Assembly: GCA_947488615.1 (NCBI GenBank)
Contig: CANKZU010000004.1
Coordinates: 1 to 64,000, forward strand
Length of the DNA: 64,000 bases
Origin: an uncultured Aurantimonas sp.
GTDB taxonomy: Bacteria > Pseudomonadota > Alphaproteobacteria > Rhizobiales > Rhizobiaceae
Direction: 5' to 3'
Made by a program: the position numbers and the translations under genes. This document shows, one piece after another, positions 1 to 11,195 of this stretch (its first letter is position 1; each line of letters begins with the position of its first letter). The notes beneath the pieces were generated by a model. It searched no databases, was not told the origin of the DNA, and was given only the letters and a program-made list of their open reading frames with translations.

Positions 1-85
1 GTCAACTGCCTTCCTTTACGCCGCATCCGTCATGATCCTCGTTCGACGTCTTGCACGGGCATCATGACTTTCCGGACGGACTCTA

Positions 86-122
86 AGGGGCCCGGCTTGA
101 TCAAAGCGGGGCCCTTCTTTTT
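86..122 (+). terminator. rho-independent terminator
   Basis: A GC-rich inverted repeat (AAGGGGCCCG paired with CGGGGCCCTT, one mismatch) encloses a loop containing TTGATCAA and is followed by TTCTTTTTT. The T tract on the top strand points to termination of a rightward transcript whose gene lies before the window. No gene is recognised in the first 249 bases. Confidence 0.75.
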
Positions 123-249
123 TCTCGAACAGGTCATTGTGACGGGATTTCGCCGACTCGCCTTGCCTGACTCACCGCAACAACGAGCCGTCGGCGACTC
201 GAGCGATCCGGCCCTCGTTGAGCACCAGATCAAGTCAGGTCGGTATTGG

Positions 250-644
250 TCATCCCGCCGGCGCGATATCGGTCAGCGCGAAACCGTTGCCCTTGAACAG
301 CAAGGGTTCGTTGGTTGCCTTGGCCAGCGCATAGGAAAAGCAGTCGCCGAAATTCAGCTCCGCCCTATGGCGGCCCTTGCCGAAATCCAGAAACGCCTGA
401 CGGGCGAGCGCGCCTTGCTCGAGCGAAACCGGTTCAATGACCACCCCGGCGCGACGGATGAGGACATCGATCTGTCGCGCCGCGTCCGGCCCGGCCTGGC
501 CTGGCCCTCGACCACCATCGAGAGTTCCAGAAGGCTGGCAACGCTCATCCGGCATCGGTCGGCATCCTGGATCAATTGGGCGAACCGTTCCTGTTCCGGT
601 TCGCCATAGAGGATGGCGATGACAGCCGAAGTGTCGAGGATCAC
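250..644 (-). pseudogene. vapC: VapC-type PIN toxin, frameshifted
   Basis: This is a PIN-domain ribonuclease toxin of a type II VapBC pair. The N-terminal part (MILDTSAVIAILYGEPEQE, with the first PIN acidic residue in LDTSA) is in one frame. The C-terminal part (GDCFSYALAK, LLFKGNGF, ending TDIAPAG) is in another. The break is a tandem duplication of 5 bases (GGCCT at 493-497 and again at 498-502). Removing one copy restores the join EGQAGPDAARQID and one reading frame. The GTG start overlaps the vapB stop by GTGA, so the pair was translationally coupled. As read, the toxin is inactivated, unless this is a sequencing error. Confidence 0.85.
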
Positions 645-889
645 TTCGGCAGTCCCTTCTCGTCGAACAGCACCTCGCCATGAGGGGCATAGGGCCTGTT
701 GACCTTCGCGGAAACGCGCTCGGCGATCGCGAGGATTTCCGCGACGTTTGCACGCCCGCGGCGCTCCTCCACACGGGCGTAACGCTCGCGCAGAGCCTCG
801 GTCACCACTTTCGTCATGCTCTGCCCCGTCGCCCGCGCGATGGCCTGCGCCAGACGATGGGTTTCCGGGTCCTTGATATTGAGGCTCAC
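641..889 (-). CDS. vapB: VapB-type antitoxin
   Basis: An 82-residue protein beginning SLNIKDPETHRLAQAIA, typical of the Rv0623-like/VapB antitoxin family, with an N-terminal DNA-binding segment and a C-terminal toxin-binding tail ending FDEKGLPK. No in-frame ATG is usable; the GTG at 889 follows AAAGG at about nine bases and is chosen as start. It lies directly before the vapC remnant and overlaps it by 4 bases. It would normally neutralise VapC and repress its own operon. It is intact although its toxin is frameshifted. Confidence 0.85.
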   Translation of the reverse strand: MSLNIKDPETHRLAQAIARATGQSMTKVVTEALRERYARVEERRGRANVAEILAIAERVSAKVNRPYAPHGEVLFDEKGLPK

Positions 890-980
890 CGGCAGCCGCC
901 TTTCTATATTTTTATCTACCTTTCTACTATTTACGCCACAGATCGCTTCGGGCAACGGGCGGTCGCCCTGAGGATACTCC

Positions 981-2854
981 CTACTCCGCCGCTTGCTCCT
1001 CCCGCTGCCCATAGAGGAACCCGCCCGACTGCCGCGCCCAGAGGCTGGCGTAGAGCCCGTCCCGCGCGACCAGTTCCGCGTGGTTGCCCTCCTCGACGAT
1101 CCGGCCTTCATCGAGCACGATCAGCCGGTCCATCGCCGCAATGGTCGACAGGCGGTGGGCGATGGCGATGACCGTCTTGCCCTCCATCATCTTCGTCAGA
1201 TTCTCCTGGATCGCCGCCTCGACCTCCGAATCCAGCGCCGAAGTCGCCTCGTCGAGCACCAGGATCGGCGCGTCCTTCAAGAGTACGCGGGCAATCGCGA
1301 TGCGCTGGCGCTGGCCGCCGGAAAGCTTGATGCCGCGCTCGCCGACATGGGCGTCGTAGCCGGTGCGGCCTTTGGGATCACGCAAGGTCGGGATGAAATC
1401 CTCGGCATTGGCCCGTTCGGCCGCCGACAAAATGTCGCCCTCGTCGGCGCCCGGCCGTCCGTAGGCGATGTTGTCGCGGATCGAGCGGTGCAGGAGCGAG
1501 GTGTCCTGGGTGACCACGCCGATGGCGCCGCGCAGCGAGGCTTGTGTCACGCCGGAAATATCCTGGCCGTCGATCAGGATGCGCCCCCCTTCAAGGTCGT
1601 AGAGGCGCAGGAGCAGATTCACCAGCGTCGTCTTACCGGCGCCGGAGCGGCCGACCAGCCCGATCTTCTCGCCCGGCCGGATGGTCAGCGACAGATTCTC
1701 GACCACGCCTCCGCCCTTGCCATAGTGGAAGCTGACATTCTCATAACGGATGGCGCCGTGCTCTGCGTTCAGCGGCTCGGCACCGGGCTCGTCGATCAGC
1801 GTCGGGAGCTGTCCGACGGTCGCGACGGCGTCCTGGATGGTGCCGTAATTGCGCACCAGCCCGTTGATGTTGAACATCATCCAGCCGGACATCTGGTTGA
1901 GCCTGAGCACCAGGCCGAGCGCGGTGGCGACGCCGCCGGTAGTGATGCCGCCGGCCTGCCAGCCGAGGATCGCCACCGTGCCGACGCCGGTCATCATGAC
2001 ACCGTTGAGCACCGCAACGGCGGTGCGTACCTCGGTCAGTGCCCGCGTCATCCGCCGGGTCGCGTCGACCAGATGCGAAAATCCCGCCTTGACGAAGGAA
2101 TCCTCGCTGCGCGCCGAATCGAACAGCTTGACCGACAGGATATTGGTGAAACTGTCGACGACCCGGCCCGAGACGATCGAGCGCGCGTCAGCCGACGCCC
2201 GACCGTATTTGCGGATTTTCGGCAGGAGGTTGCGGACGATCCAGACATAGCCGAGCGCCCAGATGGCGAGCACCACCGCCATGCGCCAGTCGATGGCGCC
2301 GAGAATGGTCACGGTCAGAACGATGAAGGTGACGAAGGACCAGAAGGTCTGCAGGATCGTGGTGACGAAATCGCCGGTCGCCGCCCCTACCTGCTGCACT
2401 TTCTGCGCCAACCGGCCGGCGAAATCGTTCTGGAAGAATGTGTAGGGCTGCTCCATCAGCCGGCGGTAGCTCTGCCAGCGGATGCGGTTGTAGAAACTCG
2501 GCGAAATCACCTGTTCCTCGAGGATCGAGGACACGAGCAGGATCGCCGCCCGCCCCACCAACGTCAGGAAGGCGAGCCCGGCGATCAGCCAAAAATGCCC
2601 GGCGAACAGCGTCGCCGGCGACGACCGCTCCAGCGCGTCGATCAGCCAACCGACGCCGGTATACATCAACGCCTCGATGCCGCCGGTCAGTCCGCCGGTG
2701 GCCAGCAACCCGACGAGTGGCCATTTCGCCTGCTTGGCGAAGTGCCAGATGAAGCGGTTGGTCTCATCCGGCAGCGGCGCCAGATGGCCGGCGCGCTCGC
2801 CTTCGTCGTCGAACGGGTCGAGCAGCGTCTCGAAACGCTTGAGGAACCGATCCA

Positions 2855-2858
<4 letters not shown>
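981..2858 (-). CDS. ABC exporter, fused membrane and ATPase domains (second of a tandem pair)
   Basis: A 625-residue half-transporter of the type I exporter class (ABCB/MsbA-like). About 330 N-terminal residues carry six membrane helices, followed by an ATPase domain with Walker A (GRSGAGKTTL), signature LSGGQRQRIAIARV, Walker B (ILVLDEATSALD) and the switch histidine in AHRLSTI. The ATG at 2858 overlaps the upstream partner's TGA (ATGATG), which favours this start over an in-frame one at 2942. The two pair members are closely related and coupled, so a heterodimeric exporter is likely. Substrate unknown. Confidence 0.9.
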
Positions 2859-4735
<1,877 letters not shown>

Positions 4736-5059
4736 CGTATTTCCAATCGATCGCGCCGGAAGCCGTTGGCGGAGGCTACCGGGGCGCTGGAGACGCCAGC
4801 GCGTCGGCTGGCGAGACTATTTCTCCCAGAGCGCTCGAATGCCAGAGCGCTCGCATGCATTGGCTGGCACGGTTCCGCAGGGAAACCGGTATCTGCTTTT
4901 CCGCCTCGCTGCTGGCGGCGGCGCGCGGAAAACCGCGGCCCGGTTTTCCGAAACCGTTCGCGCGGCACATCGGATATAGGAAGCGCGGAGACGGATTCAC
5001 GCCGGCCGGGATGCTGCACCGGCGACCGCCAAGCTGGGGCCAAGGACTCGAGAACGTTC
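4736..5059. other. divergent intergenic region with repeat-like sequence
   Basis: No convincing gene. It separates the leftward ABC operon from rightward trmL. It holds a 16-base tandem repeat (4826-4841 and 4842-4857, one mismatch) and a perfect 10-base-stem hairpin, CGGAAAACCG-CGGCC-CGGTTTTCCG, at 4926-4950. The GGTTTTCC palindromes resemble interspersed repeats common in Rhizobiales. Promoters for both directions must lie here but none is clear. Confidence 0.5.
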
Positions 5060-5602
5060 ATGACGACGGATTGCGAAGGCAATGAGACAAAGGCCGATCC
5101 CGCGACGACCGACCCGAGCAGCCCCGCCCCAACCGCCACCGGATCGGTGTCCCTTGCCCTTTACCAGCCGGACATCGCCGGCAACACTGGCACGATCTTG
5201 AGGCTCGGCGCCTGTCTTGGCCTTGCTGTCGAGATCGTCGAGCCGGTCGGATTCGATCTATCCGATCGCGCCCTGAAGCGCGCCGGCATGGACTATCTCG
5301 CCATGTCCCGCCTCGTCCGTCATGTGGATTTTTCAGCCTTCGAGGCGACACGCCGGGCGGCCGGGCGACGGCTCGTCCTGTTCACCACCAAGGCGGCGGC
5401 CCGCTACACCGACTTCGCCTTTCAGGCCGGCGACATCCTGTTGTTCGGCCGCGAGAGCGCCGGCGTGCCGGACGGCATCCATGAGCTCGCCGACGCCGCC
5501 GTGACCATACCGATGGATGGCGGCGGCCGCTCGCTCAACCTGGCCGTCGCCGCCGGCATGGCGGCCGGCGAGGCGCTACGGCAGCTACGGTGGGGCGGGT
5601 GA
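5060..5602 (+). CDS. trmL: tRNA (cytidine(34)-2'-O)-methyltransferase
   Basis: A 180-residue SPOUT-class methyltransferase. The N-terminal motif LALYQPDIAGNTGTILRL and C-terminal knot motifs LLFGRESAGVP and IPMDGGGRSLNLAVAAG are those of TrmL/CspR, which uses SAM to methylate the wobble-base ribose of certain tRNA-Leu species. About 28 residues precede the conserved core, somewhat longer than usual; the ATG at 5060 is the first plausible start. Single gene, rightward, divergent from the ABC operon. Confidence 0.92.
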   Translation: MTTDCEGNETKADPATTDPSSPAPTATGSVSLALYQPDIAGNTGTILRLGACLGLAVEIVEPVGFDLSDRALKRAGMDYLAMSRLVRHVDFSAFEATRRAAGRRLVLFTTKAAARYTDFAFQAGDILLFGRESAGVPDGIHELADAAVTIPMDGGGRSLNLAVAAGMAAGEALRQLRWGG

Positions 5603-5869
5603 GCGAATGCGCGAAAAGTTGGCCGTCCCGCCAGCCTGGCGCACTCCACTGTCGAGACCCTGACTTTGCTGCCGACTTGTTTGGTGTCGCCGCATTCGTG
5701 GCGGGGGCACGACATCATCACACACGTCGATCGAACTCAGATCCGCGACCGACCATGGTTAATTTAGGTGATTTATTGTCACATCAAAAGCAATCGACCA
5801 AATTGTAAATCTTCTCCGCCTAGATTTTCGGACAATACCGTCAAATCATATGAACAAGGCAATTGATAA

Positions 5870-6700
5870 ATGAGACTGAATATATTGGGAATCGTTGCAA
5901 AATCAACTATTATCGCGGCCACGATACTGACCGGCGCAGTAGTGGCACAGGCCGATACCCTTCGGATCGGCGGAACGGGCGTGGCGCTTGGCGGGATGCG
6001 GCTTCTCGGCGCATCCTTCATGAAGAAGCACCCCGACACTCAGATCGAGGTTCTGCCCAGCTTGGGCAGCAGCGGGGGCATCAAGGCGATGCTCGCGGAG
6101 GCAGTGGATATCGCTGTCAGCGCCCGGCTTCTCAAGGACGAGGAGCGCGCCGCCGGAGCAGAAGGACGCCTATACGCTCGCACCCCCCTGGCTGTCGTGA
6201 CATCACTGGATACCAATGTTGCGGACATCACCACCAGCGAACTCGAGGCCATATATGCCGGCGAGACGACCCGCTGGCCCGACGGGACGATCATACGCCT
6301 CGTCCTGCGCCCGGCTTCGGAGACCGATACCCTGTTGCTGCGGAAGCTTTCGCCCGGCATGGACCAAGCGGTCGATGCCGCCTTTGGTCGTCCTGGATTG
6401 ATCTCAGCCACGAACGATCAGGACAATGCCGATGCGCTGGAGCGGTTGCCAGGGTCGATCGGCATCGCGGCGATCGGCCAGATCGCGACAGAGGAACGGC
6501 GGCTCAAGATTCTGTCGCTGGACGGCATCATGCCGACATCGGCACTCGCCGCGCAAGCCGATTACAGTTTCGTCAAGGACTTGTATCTCGTCATCAAGCC
6601 TGACGCCGGCAAGTCGGCGATGGCGTTCCTCGCCTTCGTCAACTCTCCCGAAGGTCAGGAAATCCTAGCCAATTCGGGCCATAGCCCGGTCGCCGAATAA
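5870..6700 (+). CDS. PstS-like periplasmic substrate-binding protein
   Basis: A 276-residue protein with a Sec signal peptide (hydrophobic core about residues 9-24, cleavage near AQA-DTL) and a PBP-like fold of the phosphate/molybdate type: TLRIGGTGVALGGMRLL, VDIAVSARLL and a C-terminal FLAFVNSPEGQEIL typical of PstS-like proteins. AAGG precedes the ATG. No transporter genes adjoin it. Instead a GGDEF-EAL gene begins 21 bases downstream, so it may act as the periplasmic sensor partner of that protein rather than in uptake. Ligand unknown. Confidence 0.8.
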   Translation: MRLNILGIVAKSTIIAATILTGAVVAQADTLRIGGTGVALGGMRLLGASFMKKHPDTQIEVLPSLGSSGGIKAMLAEAVDIAVSARLLKDEERAAGAEGRLYARTPLAVVTSLDTNVADITTSELEAIYAGETTRWPDGTIIRLVLRPASETDTLLLRKLSPGMDQAVDAAFGRPGLISATNDQDNADALERLPGSIGIAAIGQIATEERRLKILSLDGIMPTSALAAQADYSFVKDLYLVIKPDAGKSAMAFLAFVNSPEGQEILANSGHSPVAE

Positions 6701-6721
6701 CAAAAACCCGGTGGTGTAAAC

Positions 6722-8677
6722 GTGCTCAAGCGATCGAAAGAGATTGACCAATCTGCCTTGACGCTCACCACGGCAGTGGCTGCGGCGGCGGCGATGATCG
6801 TCGCACTGGTTATACCCGTCCTGCATTTTTACTATGTTTACCAGTATAATACTGGAAGTATCGAATCCAAAACTGAAATCAACGCGAAACTGATTTCACA
6901 ACTGATCGGGCACAATCCCGAACTGTGGCAATTCGAAACGCTCCGCATCAATGAGTTGCTCGGCGACGCGGGCCATCACGCCAGCATGGAATTGCAACGG
7001 GTAGTCGTTGAAAATGGCGACCTCGTCGCCGAACGCGCCACCGGCGGTGCGCCGCTTCTCACCCCCATCATCCGCGATAGCCACCCCCTCTACGATGCCG
7101 GAGTGGTTGTCGGTCGTGTGGAGTTAGAGCGCTCTCTGCGGCCGCAGTTGATCCAGAGCCTCATGGTCTTCGTTCTCTCCGGCCTTCTCGGAGTGGGCAT
7201 CTTCATCGCCTTGCGCGCGATACCACTGCGTGTCCTGCGCGGGGTGATCGAACGCGCCTCGTTTCTGGCGAGCCACGACGCCCTTACGGGCTTGCCCAAT
7301 CGCGCCGTTTTCCAGGAGTCGATGGCGCACACCATTTCCGATGTGGCACGTGAAGGAACGCCTTCAGCCTTGCTTTTTCTCGACCTCGATCACTTCAAGG
7401 AGGTCAACGACCTGTTGGGACACGCCGCCGGCGACCAGTTGCTGAAGCAGGCCAGCGAGCGAATGCGCGAGGCCTTACGCCAGAACGACGTTCTGTCGCG
7501 GCTGGGCGGAGATGAGTTCGCCATCATCCAGAAGCGCATCGCCCAACCTGAGGGCGCCGCCCAGCTGGCGCAGAGACTTGTTGCCCTGCTCGCCGAGCCA
7601 TTCGACCTTTCAGGGCAGGAGGTGATGATCGGCGCGAGCATCGGGATCACGATTTGCGAGCCCGGCGGACAAACCGACCCGGCCAACCTGCTTCAGCAGG
7701 CCGATCTGGCGCTTTATCGCGCCAAGAGTAGTGGGCGCGGAAACTACCAGTTCTTCGAGGAGGAGATGAACCGCCGCTTGCTGGAGCGAAAGACGATGGA
7801 AGGCGATCTGCGCCGGGCGCTGGCGAAGGACCAGTTGCTGTTGCATTTCCAACCGCAGATCGACCTGGAGACAAGCGCGCTCATCGGCGTCGAAGCCCTG
7901 ATACGCTGGAATCATCCGGAGCAGGGGTGGATTGCGCCGGATCGTTTCATTCCCCTTGCCGAAGAAACCGGGCTGATCTTGCCGATCGGCGACTGGGTCA
8001 TTCATACGGCCTGCCGCCAGGCTCAGGCCTGGCCGCATTTGAAAGTTGCGGTCAATGTCTCGCCGATGCAGTTTCGCCGCGGCGATCTCGTGGCGGTGGT
8101 CCGGCATGCGCTCGACGAGTCCGGCATAGATGCCGGGCGTTTGGAGCTGGAAATCACCGAGGGTGTCCTGTTGCAAGACACCGACGCGACCATCGCCATC
8201 CTGACAGCGCTGAAAGAGCTGGGTGTTCAGATCGCGATGGATGATTTTGGCACAGGCTACTCCAGCTTGAGCTATCTCCGGCGTTTTCCCTTCGACAAGA
8301 TCAAGATCGACCGATCCTTCATCGCCGATATGGGCCGTGACGATCACGCCGACAGTATCATCAACGCCGTGATTGGTCTGGGCCGCGCCCTCGGCATGAA
8401 ATCAAACGCTGAAGGCGTCGAAACGATTGAGCAAGCCGGCCTGCTGAAAACGCTGGGATGCGAGGAGGTACAAGGCTTTTACTTCGCGAAGCCGATGGCC
8501 GGGGAACACATCGACGCCCTCGTTCAGGCCGCGCGCGATGGTGTCCCGATCATCGCGGGTGGAATGGGCGTGGGTGCAAGCGCGCCTCTCGCAAACGCTT
8601 CGGTTGCATGCGAGCAACGGGGGGCCAGCACCGCCGACGGCATTTTCTCCCCGGCTTTGACAGGCGAGACCAGCTAG
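6722..8677 (+). CDS. membrane GGDEF-EAL protein (c-di-GMP turnover)
   Basis: A 651-residue protein with two membrane helices (about 16-40 and 142-165) enclosing a periplasmic domain of about 100 residues, then GGDEF and EAL domains. The GGDEF motif is intact (RLGGDEF, about 260-266), preceded by an RxxD inhibitory site (RQND) at the proper 5-residue spacing. The EAL domain has EALIRW (about 391) and DDFGTGYSSL followed by KIKIDRSFI, so both synthesis and hydrolysis of c-di-GMP look possible. The start is GTG at 6722. It lies 21 bases after a periplasmic binding protein gene; co-transcription suggests ligand-gated control of c-di-GMP. Confidence 0.9.
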   Translation: MLKRSKEIDQSALTLTTAVAAAAAMIVALVIPVLHFYYVYQYNTGSIESKTEINAKLISQLIGHNPELWQFETLRINELLGDAGHHASMELQRVVVENGDLVAERATGGAPLLTPIIRDSHPLYDAGVVVGRVELERSLRPQLIQSLMVFVLSGLLGVGIFIALRAIPLRVLRGVIERASFLASHDALTGLPNRAVFQESMAHTISDVAREGTPSALLFLDLDHFKEVNDLLGHAAGDQLLKQASERMREALRQNDVLSRLGGDEFAIIQKRIAQPEGAAQLAQRLVALLAEPFDLSGQEVMIGASIGITICEPGGQTDPANLLQQADLALYRAKSSGRGNYQFFEEEMNRRLLERKTMEGDLRRALAKDQLLLHFQPQIDLETSALIGVEALIRWNHPEQGWIAPDRFIPLAEETGLILPIGDWVIHTACRQAQAWPHLKVAVNVSPMQFRRGDLVAVVRHALDESGIDAGRLELEITEGVLLQDTDATIAILTALKELGVQIAMDDFGTGYSSLSYLRRFPFDKIKIDRSFIADMGRDDHADSIINAVIGLGRALGMKSNAEGVETIEQAGLLKTLGCEEVQGFYFAKPMAGEHIDALVQAARDGVPIIAGGMGVGASAPLANASVACEQRGASTADGIFSPALTGETS

Positions 8678-8787
8678 AGTCGGATCGGCTGCTTCTCTCG
8701 TCGATGCCAGAAACGCTTTATTGTCGCCGCCCTTGATCTTTGCATCGCCGCTTCCACCGTTGACGCAACCGAGCGAGGCGGACGGAC

Positions 8788-10596
8788 ATGATCAGACCCA
8801 CCGACATGACAGGAATACGGCGCCGGGCAACGGTGCTTCTGGTGGTGTTGTTCGCCGGTCTCGCCGCTGTCCCCGCGGCGGCGCAACTCTTGCCGGGCGG
8901 CGGAGCGCCCGGGCAATCGAGCGGTGGTTCAAGCGAAAGTTCGGATTCCGGCAGTGACGAGCCGAGCCGCTACTGGTGGCGGGTGGAGTCCCTGAATCCG
9001 ACCCTGCCCGCCCCGCCGAAGGGGCTGCGCCGCGAAACGCCGCGCATCGCCATGGAAAGTTTTCTCGCCGCGGCCGAGCGGATGGATTTCGCCACCGCCG
9101 CCCAGATGATGAACTTCGCGCTGCTGCCCGAGCCGCCGACGCCGGAACGCGCGGCGGCGCTGGCCAGCCAGCTTTACGAGGTGATCGACCGCAAAATCTG
9201 GATCGACTGGCCCGACCTGCCCGATCGCGACGACGCCGTCGACATCGCGGCGGCAGGCAGCGCGCCGTTTGCCGGTGAGCCGCGCCGGGCCCTCCGGCTC
9301 GGCCTCGTCGACCTCGACGGCCGACCGGTGTCGATCTGGTTGGAACGGCTGAAACCGAAGGACGGCGAGCCTGTGTGGGTGCTCGCCGGGCAGACAGTGG
9401 CGCGCGCCGAAGCGCTCCATGCCCGGCACGGACCCCGCGATTTCGAGAGCTACCTGCCCGTTTGGTCGCAAGAAAAAGCCGCCTTCGGGTTGCCGCGCTG
9501 GCAGATCATCGGATTGCCGCTGATCCTGATCGGTGCTTGCCTCGCCGGATGGCTCGCCTATCGGCTGGTCGGCAGGGCACAGCATCGGGTCCGCGAACGC
9601 GCATGGCTGAACCGGGTGGCCGAGCGGGCGCGCCTGCCGGTCGCACTGTTGGTCGGCGCCGGGCTGATGTGGTGGCTGACCTCGTCGCTGCTGCCCTTCA
9701 CCGGACCGCTGAACGCTCTGTCCGCGCCGCTGCTGCTGGGGGTGATCATCCTCGCGGTAACGCTCGGGGTGCTGCGCGTTCTGGATATTCTGCTCGACGT
9801 CTTCGCCTCGCGCTATGTGGAGGACGTCAGCGAGGAGGCGAACACCGAATCGCGCCGGCTGCTGACCAATTTGTCGGTCCTTCGCAGACTGATCATCCTG
9901 CTCGCTTTCCTGGTCGGCGCCGGGGCGCTCATCATCCAGCTCAATTTGTCACAAACATTGGGCGTCTCGCTGCTCGCATCGGCCGGCGTCATCACGCTGA
10001 TCTTCGGCTTCGCCGCCCAGACGGTGCTCGGCAACATTCTTTCGTCGATCCAGATCGCCCTGGCCAAGCCGATCCGCATCGGCGACGCGGTGTCGTATGA
10101 GGGCGCATGGGGCCATGTCGAGGAGATCAATTACACCTATGTGCTGATCCGCATCTGGGACGAACGGCGCCTTGTCGTGCCGGTGCAGTATTTCGTCTCC
10201 AACCCCTTCGAGAACTGGTCGATTCGCAATCCCGGCCTGGCCCAGCCGGTCGAGTTGAAGCTCGACTACCGAGCCGACATCGCCGAGCTGCGCGAGGTCT
10301 TCGAGGCAATGCTGCGCGAGGACGAGGACTGGGATGAGGAGCAGGAGCCGAAGATCCTGGTGATTGCCCAGGACGCGGAGGCAATGACGGTACGCTTCTA
10401 CATGAGCGCCAAGGATTCGTCCGCCGCTTGGGATCTGCATTGCCGCATCCGCGAAAAGCTGATCCATCATATCGGGACGCAGTCGGATCAATCGTTGCCG
10501 CGCCAGCGGGTCGCGAGCGTTGGCGAGGCCAAGGATACGGCCGACGCCGCTGCCACGGCAGGGGACATCACCGAGGCCGCAGAGGCCGGGGCATAG
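8788..10596 (+). CDS. MscS-family mechanosensitive channel
   Basis: A 602-residue inner-membrane channel with an N-terminal signal peptide ending near AAAQL, a periplasmic region to about residue 235, and five predicted membrane helices to about residue 415. The MscS core follows: pore-lining helix region (GFAAQTVLGNILSSIQIAL), beta domain (GDAVSYEGAWGHVEEINYTY, VVPVQYFVSNPFENWS) and cytoplasmic C-terminal domain. It is much longer than E. coli MscS (286 residues), like the larger MscK/YnaI-type members. Role: pressure release on hypo-osmotic shock. The start at 8788 follows GAGG. Confidence 0.88.
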   Translation: MIRPTDMTGIRRRATVLLVVLFAGLAAVPAAAQLLPGGGAPGQSSGGSSESSDSGSDEPSRYWWRVESLNPTLPAPPKGLRRETPRIAMESFLAAAERMDFATAAQMMNFALLPEPPTPERAAALASQLYEVIDRKIWIDWPDLPDRDDAVDIAAAGSAPFAGEPRRALRLGLVDLDGRPVSIWLERLKPKDGEPVWVLAGQTVARAEALHARHGPRDFESYLPVWSQEKAAFGLPRWQIIGLPLILIGACLAGWLAYRLVGRAQHRVRERAWLNRVAERARLPVALLVGAGLMWWLTSSLLPFTGPLNALSAPLLLGVIILAVTLGVLRVLDILLDVFASRYVEDVSEEANTESRRLLTNLSVLRRLIILLAFLVGAGALIIQLNLSQTLGVSLLASAGVITLIFGFAAQTVLGNILSSIQIALAKPIRIGDAVSYEGAWGHVEEINYTYVLIRIWDERRLVVPVQYFVSNPFENWSIRNPGLAQPVELKLDYRADIAELREVFEAMLREDEDWDEEQEPKILVIAQDAEAMTVRFYMSAKDSSAAWDLHCRIREKLIHHIGTQSDQSLPRQRVASVGEAKDTADAAATAGDITEAAEAGA

Positions 10597-10620
10597 AGTC
10601 TCTTCATGGCGGAGAAGGCT

Positions 10621-10893
10621 TCAGTCGGCGCTGGGCAGCCGGCGCATGGTGAATTCGATCTCGCCTTCCGGCAGCTGCCGCCAGCATTCCACCGAGGTCC
10701 AATAGGCAGCCTTGGGATAGCGGTCGAACCACTCCCGCGCCTTGGTGCGCGCCGCCTCGCGCGGTAGCGTGAAGGTTTCGCGCACGAAACTGTCGCCGCC
10801 CTGCCCGCGAATTCGACCAGCGGCCCGGTCGTCGCGGGTTTCGTGCAGGCGTCTGGCGAGGCCGTCGAGCGGCGGGCGGGTCAGCCTGGACAT
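10621..10893 (-). CDS. small conserved hypothetical protein
   Basis: A 90-residue protein starting MSRLTRPPLDGLARRLHE and ending EIEFTMRRLPSAD. It has charged, alpha/beta-like composition with no signal peptide or membrane segment. The ATG at 10893 is preferred to upstream codons. It converges with the MscS gene and ends 24 bases from it. Function not recognised. Confidence 0.6.
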   Translation of the reverse strand: MSRLTRPPLDGLARRLHETRDDRAAGRIRGQGGDSFVRETFTLPREAARTKAREWFDRYPKAAYWTSVECWRQLPEGEIEFTMRRLPSAD

Positions 10894-11195
10894 GGGCGTC
10901 TCTGCAATTACGGTCGGACACGTGCGGAAAAGATAGCGGCCCGTCGTGATTTTTGCGAATCGACGCCCACGCCGCGACACGACGAACGACGTCGGCTATA
11001 AATTCGGACGATCCTTTGTGCAGCTTTGCCGCCGGGTCTTGCAAACCCGTTTGCCGCTTCATGAACTTGGCATTGCGCGGGCGGCTGCCGGATGCCATTG
11101 CCCTGCAACAGGTGACACCGCCGGGACAAGTCCCGCGCCGTGTCGTGAAAGGATGGATCGTGGGCCACGCCCCGACGCATGAGAGTGACAACCAA
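10894..11195. other. intergenic region upstream of hemF
   Basis: No gene is supported in these 302 bases. A TATAAA at 10997-11002 could be a -10 element for hemF but has no good -35 partner. An open frame runs through in phase with hemF, but its residues do not resemble coproporphyrinogen oxidase. Confidence 0.4.

Noticed and set aside
10953..11195. An 81-residue N-terminal extension of hemF
   Set aside because: The extension has no similarity to the family, and the ATG at 11196 gives the usual enzyme length.
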